From positions 1-64,000 of the forward strand of contig CADBXO010000004.1 in the NCBI GenBank assembly GCA_902798685.1: DNA of 64,000 nt. The letters are read 5' to 3'. The position numbers and the translations under genes were made by a program. A model generated the notes under the pieces. That model saw only the letters and a program-made list of their open reading frames with translations. It made no database searches and had not been told where the DNA came from. This document shows positions 28,203 to 35,758 of this stretch, one piece after another (the first letter of the stretch is position 1; each line of letters opens with the position of its first letter). The DNA comes from an uncultured Bacteroidales bacterium. GTDB taxonomy: Bacteria; Bacteroidota; Bacteroidia; Bacteroidales; Bacteroidaceae.

Positions 28203-28562
28203 ATGAGACAACTCACCAAAAAGGAAAAAATCATCATGGAGCAGTTCTGGACGTATGGTCCTATGTTTGTAAGGGAACTGCAGGAGCATTATGAAGAGCC
28301 AAGACCGAATTTCAACACACTCTCCAATCAGGTGCACACTCTGATGGAAGACGGATTCCTTGAGCGCAAGGCCTTTGGCAGCAACTATCAGTACTCACCT
28401 GCCGTATCACGCAAGGCATACAGCCTGGACGGTTTCCACGGACTGGTAAACGAATATTTTGACAGCTCATACTCAAGCGTAGTCCTTGGACTGGTTGAGG
28501 AGGAGCGCCTGTCAGTTGAAGACCTGAAACGTATTATTGACAAAATTGAAAAGAGAAAATGA
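28203..28562 (+). CDS. BlaI/MecI-family repressor, copy 1
   Basis: A 119-residue winged-helix repressor with the family start QLTKKEKIIMEQFWTYGPMFVRELQ, recognition region FNTLSNQVHTLMEDGFLERKAFG and a C-terminal dimerisation/cleavage part. In BlaI/BlaR systems the cognate M56 membrane peptidase inactivates the repressor on sensing a signal. The ATG at 28203 is chosen over an in-frame upstream GTG because homology and the second copy both begin MRQLTKK. Its stop overlaps the start of the peptidase gene (ATGA). The candidate operator lies just upstream. No beta-lactamase gene is nearby, so the signal is probably not a beta-lactam. Confidence 0.92.
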   Translation: MRQLTKKEKIIMEQFWTYGPMFVRELQEHYEEPRPNFNTLSNQVHTLMEDGFLERKAFGSNYQYSPAVSRKAYSLDGFHGLVNEYFDSSYSSVVLGLVEEERLSVEDLKRIIDKIEKRK

Positions 28563-30442
28563 ACACTCAAGTCCTTTTATTCCTTGGAAAGGCATCTCTC
28601 TTAACCGTTGCCTTTGTGATCATGTACCGTCTTTTGTTGCGTCGCGAAACATTCCACGGCCTTAAGCGCGGAGCATTGATGCTCTCACTCGTTCTTTCCT
28701 ATGTACTCCCATTGACCGTAATTACGGTTCATCGTGATATACAGAAGAGCCCTACAGCTCAAACCTTTTCAACCAACCAGCCGGTTTCTGCACCTATTAA
28801 TCAAATCCAACCTTTCTCTCCTTCAGTTGAGGCAACCGCTGTTGCTCCAACTGTTACAGAAACCGCAAATGCCGCTATCCAGGCACCGGCAGTAAAGAGG
28901 GATATAACCCAATTACTGTCGGTATGCCTGATGGCCGCTTATCTGGCAGGTCTGGCCGTAATGCTGATAATCAGAATAGTATCTATCTGCAGGGTAGCTT
29001 CAATAGTAAGGAACGGAAGGACCGTAGAACGCGGCGACGGCTGGAAGATAGTCGTGACCGACAGGAACGTCAGTCCTTTCAGCTGGATAGGAACAATTGT
29101 CTTATCCGAGAAGTATTACGCCAGCATAGATACAACAGTCTTGAAACACGAGAAAGCCCATATCAGACACGGACATCCGTTGGAACTCATGATGGTTGAT
29201 TTCATGTCGCTGTTCCAGTGGTTCAACCCTGCAGTCTGGGTATTAAGACGCGACCTCTGTCTTGTACATGAGCAGCAGGCCGATGCCGACGTCGTTAAAT
29301 CCCTGTCCGATGCCCGTCCGTACCAGTTCATGCTGCTCAGTCAGTCTCAGGGAGGCTTGGCATTCAATATCGTGGCCAGTTTCAACGGCAACGGTGTTGA
29401 GAGTCGCATTGATATGATGAACCGTAAAAGGTCCGGCCGCCGCCAGTTGCTCAGGTTCTTCTATTTGCCGGTTACATTGACCGCAAATGTGGCGTATGAC
29501 AAGGTTTCTGCGGAACCAGAAAGTGCGGTTCAACCTGATTCTATAAAGGGTGTAAATATCTTTACAACCCCAATGGGAGAAGTACCTTTTCCTTTTGGGG
29601 GGGCGCCAACCAGAACTGACGGAAAAGAGTATCTTTACTTCCTGGACGGAAAAAGAGTTGACAAGGCAACAATTGAAAAACTCTCTTATTCTGATATTAA
29701 ATCCCAAACGTTAGTCAGAGATAAAGCTGCAGTTGACTTATACGGCCCGGAGGCAGAAAATGGCGTTATTGTATATGTAACCAATAGTGCTTCTAACGGG
29801 GACAGTGAAACAAAACAGTCTGTGTTATCTGATAATGACAAAACCACCCATGAATATGTTGACCTTGGCTTGTCTGTGAAATGGGCCACCTGCAATGTGG
29901 GTGCCAGTAAGCCAGAGGATAATGGTAATCTGTATGCTTGGGGAGAAACGGAGGTCAAAGAACAATACACTATGAGGACAAGCAAGTGGGGTAGTCCCTT
30001 TTCATTGAAAAAATATAATATAAACAGTGAACAAGGCACAGTTGACAACAAGACCACACTTGACCTTGAAGATGATGTCGCTCATGTAACTTGGGGAGGC
30101 AACTGGCGTATGCCCACTAGGGAAGAAATGGATGAGTTGCATGACAACTGCACTTGGGAGTGGACAGCTATCAACGGTGTAAACGGATATCGTGTTACAA
30201 GTAAAAAGCAAGGTTATACTGACCGCTCCATATTCCTTCCCGCAGCCGGATATAAAGCAAACGGTCGATACCAATATGGTTCCAATGGAAACTATTGGTC
30301 GCGTTCGCTTATGACAGATCCTTATGGAGATGGTAGTGTAATATGTGGTACTGCAGCCTGTATCCGTTTTAATAATAATCAAGCTAATATTGGTTGGGAG
30401 GATCGAATGGCTGGTCTTTCTGTCCGTCCCGTCTGCCCGTAA
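28559..30442 (+). CDS. BlaR1-like M56 membrane peptidase with TonB-plug-like segment and C-terminal FISUMP domain, copy 1
   Basis: A 627-residue protein. Hydrophobic segments lie near residues 5-25, 37-57 and 118-145. The cytoplasmic zinc-peptidase site is HEKAH (His197, Glu198, His201), with the later glutamate in LVHEQQADADV. The segment that should be the fourth helix is short: YLPVTLTANVAYDK, six residues fewer than copy 2. An exported linker contains YFLDGKRVDKATIEKL and DLYGPEAENGVIVYV, a plug-like motif common in Bacteroidetes M56 proteins. Residues 431-627 are a FISUMP domain (HEYVDLGLSVKWATCNVGA, WGGNWRMPT, FLPAAGY, SVRPVCP). It probably senses a signal outside and cleaves BlaI inside. 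Confidence 0.86.
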   Translation: MNTQVLLFLGKASLLTVAFVIMYRLLLRRETFHGLKRGALMLSLVLSYVLPLTVITVHRDIQKSPTAQTFSTNQPVSAPINQIQPFSPSVEATAVAPTVTETANAAIQAPAVKRDITQLLSVCLMAAYLAGLAVMLIIRIVSICRVASIVRNGRTVERGDGWKIVVTDRNVSPFSWIGTIVLSEKYYASIDTTVLKHEKAHIRHGHPLELMMVDFMSLFQWFNPAVWVLRRDLCLVHEQQADADVVKSLSDARPYQFMLLSQSQGGLAFNIVASFNGNGVESRIDMMNRKRSGRRQLLRFFYLPVTLTANVAYDKVSAEPESAVQPDSIKGVNIFTTPMGEVPFPFGGAPTRTDGKEYLYFLDGKRVDKATIEKLSYSDIKSQTLVRDKAAVDLYGPEAENGVIVYVTNSASNGDSETKQSVLSDNDKTTHEYVDLGLSVKWATCNVGASKPEDNGNLYAWGETEVKEQYTMRTSKWGSPFSLKKYNINSEQGTVDNKTTLDLEDDVAHVTWGGNWRMPTREEMDELHDNCTWEWTAINGVNGYRVTSKKQGYTDRSIFLPAAGYKANGRYQYGSNGNYWSRSLMTDPYGDGSVICGTAACIRFNNNQANIGWEDRMAGLSVRPVCP

Positions 30443-30464
30443 CATTATCAATTAAAAATGCATT

Positions 30465-31370
30465 ATGAAAAAGACTGTCCATCATATAGCATTGACATGC
30501 ATACTGATGTCGATCGGCTTTACTGTGAGTGCTCAACAGATACGATATCCTGTTGAATCAACACAGCCTTTCAATCACAATACAATTAATAACAGAGCGT
30601 CTGTTGAAGAAGTCTTCCGCAGTAATCAGGACTTCGTAAAGTTTAATGATAACGACGTATTGATGATAAAAGGAAACGAAACGCACCAATTACCTGAAAA
30701 CAGCAAGGTAGCATATAGTGAGGAATCTCAGGGAGTAGATAAAAACAACCTCCCTGAACATGAATACGTTGACCTGGGCTTATCAGTAAAGTGGGCCACC
30801 TGTAATGTGGGTGCTGAAAGGCCCCAGGATAAAGGCGATCTCTTTGCCTGGGGTGAGACTGAGCCCAAGTCTGAATACACTATGTCCAATTATAAGTTCA
30901 GCATAAACGGCAGTTATGATGACTTTACCAAGTATAACTATAAAGACCGTAAGAACAGACTGGAACCAGAAGATGACGCGGCCCATGTAAATTGGGGCGG
31001 AAACTGGCGTATTCCCACAACAGGTGAATGGAAAGAGTTGATGGGTAAGTGTACCTGGAGTTATGTAAAGATGAAGGATGGAACTGAAGGATTCCGTATA
31101 AGAGGAAATAAACGAGGTTATAGAGACCGCTCCATTTTTCTTCCCTTTACTGTATATAGAGATTCTACGAGCGTTGTAGAGGGTGAGTCTATAGGTGAAG
31201 GTCAGTTTGCTGGCCTCTATTGGACATGTTTCCTTGTTGATGACGAACTTGTACTGAAGATGAACGGTATATGTGATGCGTGGGGTATGTGGCTTGAGCC
31301 GGATGTGAACTTCCAGGCATCATTCGTCCAACGCAACTTAGGCCGTGCTATCCGTCCCGTCTGCGAGTAA
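30465..31370 (+). CDS. Exported FISUMP-domain protein, unit 1
   Basis: A 301-residue protein with a signal peptide (MKKTVHHIALTCILMSIGFTVSAQ), a 70-residue polar linker and a FISUMP domain from residue 99 (HEYVDLGLSVKWATCNVGAE, WGGNWRIPTTGEW, RSIFLPFTVY, IRPVCE). It starts 22 bp after the membrane peptidase gene and is surely cotranscribed. It shares its fold with the peptidase ectodomain, which suggests a partner, ligand or decoy in the periplasm or at the surface. No known catalytic residues are recognised in this family. Its domain has lost the typical AAGY segment, unlike the peptidase domains. Confidence 0.8.
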   Translation: MKKTVHHIALTCILMSIGFTVSAQQIRYPVESTQPFNHNTINNRASVEEVFRSNQDFVKFNDNDVLMIKGNETHQLPENSKVAYSEESQGVDKNNLPEHEYVDLGLSVKWATCNVGAERPQDKGDLFAWGETEPKSEYTMSNYKFSINGSYDDFTKYNYKDRKNRLEPEDDAAHVNWGGNWRIPTTGEWKELMGKCTWSYVKMKDGTEGFRIRGNKRGYRDRSIFLPFTVYRDSTSVVEGESIGEGQFAGLYWTCFLVDDELVLKMNGICDAWGMWLEPDVNFQASFVQRNLGRAIRPVCE

Positions 31371-31383
31371 TTACACAAAATGA

Positions 31384-31424
31384 TACAAAAGGGGTCTGTC
31401 CCCTTTTGTATGTCCCCTTTTGTA
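31384..31424. repeat. REP-like hairpin with an extra arm
   Basis: TACAAAAGGGG (31384-31394) pairs perfectly with CCCCTTTTGTA (31400-31410) around TCTGT, and a further CCCCTTTTGTA follows at 31414-31424. It sits between the two duplicated cassettes. Related hairpins lie at 34903, 35732, 39843 and 39886. Confidence 0.8.
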
Positions 31425-31442
31425 CCACAAATTTGTTTGCTT

Positions 31443-31802
31443 ATGAGACAACTCACCAAAAAGGAAAAAATCATTATGGAGCAGTTCTGGACCTATGGTC
31501 CCATGTTTGTACGTGAACTGCAGGAACATTATGAGGAGCCCCGTCCCAATTTCAACACTCTCTCCAATCAGGTGCACACTCTGATGGAGGACGGGTTCCT
31601 GGAGCGCAAGGCCTTTGGAAGCAACTACCAGTACTCGCCTGCCGTATCACGCAAGGCATACAGTCTGGACGGTTTCCACGGACTGGTAAATGAATACTTT
31701 GACAGCTCATACTCAAGCGTAGTCCTTGGGCTTGTTGAGGAGGAGCGTCTCTCCGTTGACGATCTTAAGCGTATTATTGACAAAATAGAAAACCGAAAAT
31801 GA
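31443..31802 (+). CDS. BlaI/MecI-family repressor, copy 2
   Basis: A 119-residue protein almost identical to copy 1, differing only near the C-terminus (VDDLKRIIDKIENRK against VEDLKRIIDKIEKRK), while many third codon positions differ. That is a sign of purifying selection after duplication. The ATG at 31443 follows the conserved TTTGCTT leader end shared with copy 1, but the palindromic operator of copy 1 is missing and a REP-like hairpin lies there instead. The stop overlaps the next start by ATGA. The two repressors probably have the same DNA specificity and may form mixed dimers. Confidence 0.92.
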   Translation: MRQLTKKEKIIMEQFWTYGPMFVRELQEHYEEPRPNFNTLSNQVHTLMEDGFLERKAFGSNYQYSPAVSRKAYSLDGFHGLVNEYFDSSYSSVVLGLVEEERLSVDDLKRIIDKIENRK

Positions 31803-33724
31803 ATACTCAAGTCCTTTTATTCCTTGGAAAGGCGGCATTGCTAACCATTGCCTTTGTTCTTATGTACCGCCTTTTGTTACGTCGCGAAACATTCCACGGT
31901 CTTAAACGCGGAGCATTGATGCTCTCACTCGTTCTCTCCTATGTTCTACCTTTGACGGTCATTACAGTACATCGGGATATCCAGAAGAGCCCTGTAGCCC
32001 AAACTGAAAAAGCGGTTCAGCCGGTTGCAATTACCCCTATCAACCAATTCCAACCTCTCTCTCCTGTAACAGAAACAGTGGCTCCTGTTCCAGCCGTAAC
32101 AGGAACCGAAAGCACAACGGTAGAGGTATCGGCTCAGAAGGATATTACCGATATACTGCTGACAGGTCTGTTGGCAGCATATCTGGCCGGTCTGTTTGTC
32201 ATGCTGATACTCAGAGTAATATCCGTATTGAAGGTCGCTGCAATAGTCCGGAACGGCAAGACCGTTGAGCGCGGCAACGGCTATAGGATAGTTGTGACCC
32301 ATAAGAACGTGAGTCCGTTCAGCTGGCTTGGAACCATAGTCCTGCGTGAAAAGGATTATGCCGGTATTGATACCAATGTCTTAAGACATGAGAGAGCCCA
32401 TATTGCCCACGGCCATCCGTCAGAACTCATGCTGCTTGATTTCATGTCGCTGTTCCAGTGGTTCAACCCCGCTGTATGGGTTCTGCGTCGTGACCTGTGC
32501 CTTGTACATGAGCAGCAGGCCGATGCCGACGTCCTTAAATCCGTGTCCGATGCCCGTCCGTACCAGTATATGCTGCTGACCCAGTCACAGAGCGGTCTGA
32601 CATTCAACATCGTGGCATGTTTCAGCAGTAACGGAGTAGAAAGCCGCATCGACATGATGAACCGCAAACGGTCCGGTCGCCGCCAGATGCTCCGGTTCCT
32701 CTACCTCCCGCTTGTAATGTGTATATCGCTAACATTGACCGCAAATGTGGCTTATGACAAGATTTCAGGTGAATCTACAGTTTCGTCAGATACAGTATAT
32801 ACCTATACAGTTAACGGACAAGAAGGAAAAATAGTGGTGCTGGACATGAACACACTGACATTAGGAAATGATCAGGTAGGAATAGACAAAAAACCAGAAA
32901 ATGATTATATATACTTTGTTGACGGGAAAAGAGTTGACAGGGAAACTGTAAACAACATCAGGTTTTTGGATATTAAATCCCAGTTTACAATAATGGATAA
33001 GGCTGCAACTGACTTATATGGTCCTGAGGCAGTGAATGGCGTTCGTGTCATCGAAACAAAAGGAGGTACTGTAATAGAAGGTGAATTGAAGCGACCTGAA
33101 ATATTCAAGGATGACAAAATAGCCCATGAATATGTTGACCTGGGTTTATCTGTAAAATGGGCTACCTGTAATGTTGGTGCCCGCAAACCTGAAGACAACG
33201 GAAATTTGTACGGTTGGGGAGAAATCGGACCCACCGATATATACGATCCTTTAAGTAGGCTGACAAGTAAGTGGGGTTCTAATTTGTCAGGATTTACAAA
33301 ATACAATTTGGATAGCGAAAACGGCACTGTTGATAACAAGACCACGCTTGACCCTGAAGATGATGTTGCTCATGTTGTCTGGGGAGGTAAATGGCGTATG
33401 CCTACAAAGCAAGAACAGGTTGAATTGCGTAACAATTGTACCTGGGAGTGGACAACTCTAAACGGTGTAAACGGTTATCGTGTTACAAGTAAAATACCAG
33501 GTTATACAGACCGCTCAATCTTTCTCCCGGCAGCCGGTGCCGCAAATAACCTTCGCTATGAATATGGCTCAACAGGTTATTATTGGTCAAGTTCTATCGA
33601 GTCTCTAGATGACGGAAGGGTGTTGTGTTTTTCTGCAGCCATCATTAATATTACAAGCAGATATGCAGCTATATCCATGGGAAGTCGAGAATGCGGTTAT
33701 TCAGTCCGTCCCGTCTGTCCGTAA
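31799..33724 (+). CDS. BlaR1-like M56 membrane peptidase with TonB-plug-like segment and C-terminal FISUMP domain, copy 2
   Basis: A 641-residue paralogue of the protein at 28559. The zinc site is HERAH (His197, Glu198, His201), with LVHEQQADADV kept. Here the fourth membrane segment is full length (YLPLVMCISLTLTANVAYDK). The linker differs from copy 1 and contains YFVDGKRVDRETVNNI and DLYGPEAVNGVRVIE. The FISUMP domain runs from residue 443 (HEYVDLGLSVKWATCNVGAR, WGGKWRMPT, FLPAAGA, YYWSSS, SVRPVCP). The full set of membrane segments suggests this is the better preserved sensor. It would sense outside and act on one or both BlaI copies. Confidence 0.87.
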   Translation: MNTQVLLFLGKAALLTIAFVLMYRLLLRRETFHGLKRGALMLSLVLSYVLPLTVITVHRDIQKSPVAQTEKAVQPVAITPINQFQPLSPVTETVAPVPAVTGTESTTVEVSAQKDITDILLTGLLAAYLAGLFVMLILRVISVLKVAAIVRNGKTVERGNGYRIVVTHKNVSPFSWLGTIVLREKDYAGIDTNVLRHERAHIAHGHPSELMLLDFMSLFQWFNPAVWVLRRDLCLVHEQQADADVLKSVSDARPYQYMLLTQSQSGLTFNIVACFSSNGVESRIDMMNRKRSGRRQMLRFLYLPLVMCISLTLTANVAYDKISGESTVSSDTVYTYTVNGQEGKIVVLDMNTLTLGNDQVGIDKKPENDYIYFVDGKRVDRETVNNIRFLDIKSQFTIMDKAATDLYGPEAVNGVRVIETKGGTVIEGELKRPEIFKDDKIAHEYVDLGLSVKWATCNVGARKPEDNGNLYGWGEIGPTDIYDPLSRLTSKWGSNLSGFTKYNLDSENGTVDNKTTLDPEDDVAHVVWGGKWRMPTKQEQVELRNNCTWEWTTLNGVNGYRVTSKIPGYTDRSIFLPAAGAANNLRYEYGSTGYYWSSSIESLDDGRVLCFSAAIINITSRYAAISMGSRECGYSVRPVCP

Positions 33725-33791
33725 CGACAAACTCTTACAATACGCATTATAAACTTATATCAGTTAAATAACAAACATAAAGAATAGCATT

Positions 33792-34457
33792 ATGAGAAAG
33801 AAAGTCCTTTGTTTTGCATTGACATGCATACTGATGTCAATCGGCGTTCCCGCAAATGCACAGCACGAGTTCGTGGATCTAGGTTTGAGTGTAAAATGGG
33901 CCACCTGTAATGTAGGTGCCGATAGGCCCGAGGATGCTGGTGATTTGTACTCCTGGGGTGAAACTGAAACCAAAACAAACTATAGTTTTGCCACCTATAA
34001 GTTCTGTGTGGATGGCAAGCAGGGTAATTATACCAAGTATTGCGATAAAGACAATAAAACGGTATTGGACCAGGAAGATGATGTGGCTCATGTCAAGTGG
34101 GGCGGCAGCTGGCGAATGCCAACTGGAGCAGAGTTGGATGAACTGCGTGAAGAATGTATATGGACCTGGACAAAAGTGAACGGGGTTAACGGTTATCGTG
34201 TATCGGGTAAAAAAGAGGGATTTGAGAATAACTCCATCTTCCTTCCGGTCAACGTTCATAATAGCTCAAACGCAATAGAACATGGCATGCCTGCAGAATT
34301 CGGCCTTTATTGGTCAAGCTCACTAAGTTATAATGCCAACAGTTTCTTTATGGGACGTTGGGATCATGCTAACGGGTATTCGTTCTTTCAGGATACGCCG
34401 ACGGGTAACGCCAGTTTCCGTAACGAAGGCCAATCCGTCCGTCCCGTCCACCCGTAA
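33792..34457 (+). CDS. Exported FISUMP-domain protein, unit 2
   Basis: A 221-residue protein with a signal peptide (MRKKVLCFALTCILMSIGVPANA) joined directly to a FISUMP domain at residue 26 (HEFVDLGLSVKWATCNVGAD, WGGSWRMPTGAELDEL, NGVNGYRVSGKKEGF, YWSSSL, SVRPVHP). It lacks the 70-residue linker of the unit 1 protein, so the two are not simple copies. It starts 67 bp after the peptidase gene. Function is unknown; its position suggests it works with the membrane sensor. Confidence 0.8.
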   Translation: MRKKVLCFALTCILMSIGVPANAQHEFVDLGLSVKWATCNVGADRPEDAGDLYSWGETETKTNYSFATYKFCVDGKQGNYTKYCDKDNKTVLDQEDDVAHVKWGGSWRMPTGAELDELREECIWTWTKVNGVNGYRVSGKKEGFENNSIFLPVNVHNSSNAIEHGMPAEFGLYWSSSLSYNANSFFMGRWDHANGYSFFQDTPTGNASFRNEGQSVRPVHP

Positions 34458-34557
34458 CGTAAAAATGTCATTTATGTTTTATTATGGAAATGCGCCTTTA
34501 ACACAAGACGCATTTTCACTATAAATCAGTTTAGAAAACCAACCAAATAATTGCTTT

Positions 34558-34902
34558 ATGAGAAAAATCAAGATATGGCTCTCCCGTGGATGGTTCCACT
34601 TAGTGTCCGGTGTATCTTTTTTGCTGCTTTCGGTGTTATGTAATTCCTGTAAGACTACGTCTACGGTCAATCGTTCCCAGAATGAAAACAGAGAGACTGT
34701 TTCTGTAGAGAATGATACCGTTGCTATGACGCAACTCACTGCCGATATGATAGAAAAGGTCAAGGCATATGAGAAAAATAGCGATTTACGAAGAATGACA
34801 GCTTATGGACCACCGTATGAGAATGGTGAGGAAGAAATCGTAATTGATCTCGGGCCCTCCTCAAAAAGGGATATTCGTAAAGCCAGAAGAGCAAAAAAAT
34901 GA
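34558..34902 (+). CDS. Small putative lipoprotein of unknown function
   Basis: A 114-residue protein with a basic start, a hydrophobic stretch and a cysteine in LLSVLCNSCKTT that may be the lipid-attachment site, though the -3 to -1 residues are not a textbook lipobox. The mature part is polar and charged, ending in a very basic tail (SSKRDIRKARRAKK). I do not recognise a family. It follows the cassette in the same direction after 100 bp, and its stop abuts a REP-like hairpin. Confidence 0.6.
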   Translation: MRKIKIWLSRGWFHLVSGVSFLLLSVLCNSCKTTSTVNRSQNENRETVSVENDTVAMTQLTADMIEKVKAYEKNSDLRRMTAYGPPYENGEEEIVIDLGPSSKRDIRKARRAKK

Positions 34903-34929
34903 TACAAAAGGGGTCTGTCCCCTTTTGTA
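34903..34929. repeat. REP-like hairpin
   Basis: Perfect inverted repeat TACAAAAGGGG / CCCCTTTTGTA around TCTGT, immediately after the stop of the small lipoprotein and 6 bp before the end of the convergent kinase-like gene. It may act as a terminator for one or both genes, though no long T-run follows beyond the arm itself. Confidence 0.8.
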
Positions 34930-34934
34930 CTATT

Positions 34935-35708
34935 CTATAGATAGAATGTCTTTATAAGACGTCTTATATATACGCCAAAGAACATTTTCTCGGGGAGACT
35001 GCATTTCTGGAATTCATATCTCAGAATCATATCCAGACAGGCAAACCTGCCGGCCTGACTGTCAAACTCAGAATGGTCATCCTGACCGGTGTATGCTTTT
35101 GCAAAGGCATCCCAGAACAGATGTAGCTGCTGCTCTGTCATGTGGAAAATATCCTGAACCTGTTTCATTGGTGCATACACATTGCAGATCTGATAAAGAT
35201 GGCCCAGGTCAAACATCCTGCAGGTCTTAATGTCCTGTATGGTCCGGGCAAAGTCTTTGAGAATCCGGCGGTTCTTGCGGCTTACGAACTGTACCTTGTC
35301 CAGGGCTCTCATGAGTTGCTCCTTGCGGCTGGGAAAGAAATCCGTGTCACATTTGGTGCTGAAAAGTATCTTGCCGTTGCTGCACATGATCTGTGCCATC
35401 TCTTCTATGCGCTGCGGCTCATCGTGACAGATACGTGAAAGTGATCTCTTTTCCTTTATGCGGTCCGATATGGTTGCGTACAGATTACCCACCCGTACTA
35501 TCTCATGCATCTTGGGAGTGGGTAACCCTAACTTCTCAACAGCCTTGGAAACGTCAAATTCATGCTTGACAAACTCCAGAGTGTTTATCTGCTTTTTATC
35601 TACTTTCAGAATCAAATCCGGCTGAGACGGATTCTCATATGTGATTCCGTTGCCCCCTTGCCCCACTTGGGTCCAAGCGCTCAAATCAATGTTCTTATAC
35701 TCACTCAT
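34935..35708 (-). CDS. TIGR02172-like kinase-fold protein lacking the catalytic loop
   Basis: A 257-residue protein. The N-terminal lobe matches the TIGR02172 aminoglycoside-phosphotransferase-like family: nucleotide loop WTQVGQGGNGITYEN, lysine in LILKVDK, then EFDVSKAVEKLGLPTPKMHEIV and ISDRIKEKRSL. In the family the segment after the IPDADTC-like helix carries HGDxHxGN and a metal-binding aspartate. Here DIKTC is followed at once by RMFDLGHLYQIC, so about 25 residues with the catalytic loop are absent. The frame is otherwise intact. It is either a pseudokinase or a decaying gene. It converges on the FISUMP island. Confidence 0.72.
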   Translation of the reverse strand: MSEYKNIDLSAWTQVGQGGNGITYENPSQPDLILKVDKKQINTLEFVKHEFDVSKAVEKLGLPTPKMHEIVRVGNLYATISDRIKEKRSLSRICHDEPQRIEEMAQIMCSNGKILFSTKCDTDFFPSRKEQLMRALDKVQFVSRKNRRILKDFARTIQDIKTCRMFDLGHLYQICNVYAPMKQVQDIFHMTEQQLHLFWDAFAKAYTGQDDHSEFDSQAGRFACLDMILRYEFQKCSLPEKMFFGVYIRRLIKTFYL

Positions 35709-35731
35709 AGTCCGTTTTTATAATAAAATAG

Positions 35732-35758
35732 TACAATTGGGGCCTGACCCCAATTGTA
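35732..35758. repeat. REP-like hairpin, AATT variant
   Basis: Perfect inverted repeat TACAATTGGGG / CCCCAATTGTA around CCTGA, filling the space between the kinase-like gene and the end of mutS. Same core as the other family members but with AATT replacing AAAA in the arms. Confidence 0.8.

Larger units (their letters stand above)
28203..34457 (+). repeat. Tandem duplication of a three-gene BlaI / BlaR1-FISUMP / secreted FISUMP cassette
   Basis: Unit 1 is 28203-31370 and unit 2 is 31443-34457, each in the order repressor, membrane peptidase with a C-terminal FISUMP domain, exported FISUMP protein. The BlaI proteins are almost identical (one E/D and one K/N change near the end) while the DNA differs at many synonymous sites. 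The peptidase N-terminal halves are close; the linker and ectodomains differ more. The two exported proteins keep the signal-peptide core ALTCILMSIG. A REP-like hairpin lies at the junction. Confidence 0.88.

Noticed and set aside
28203-34457. The BlaI/BlaR pairs as a beta-lactam resistance operon
   Set aside because: No beta-lactamase or penicillin-binding sensor domain is present; the exported domain is FISUMP instead.
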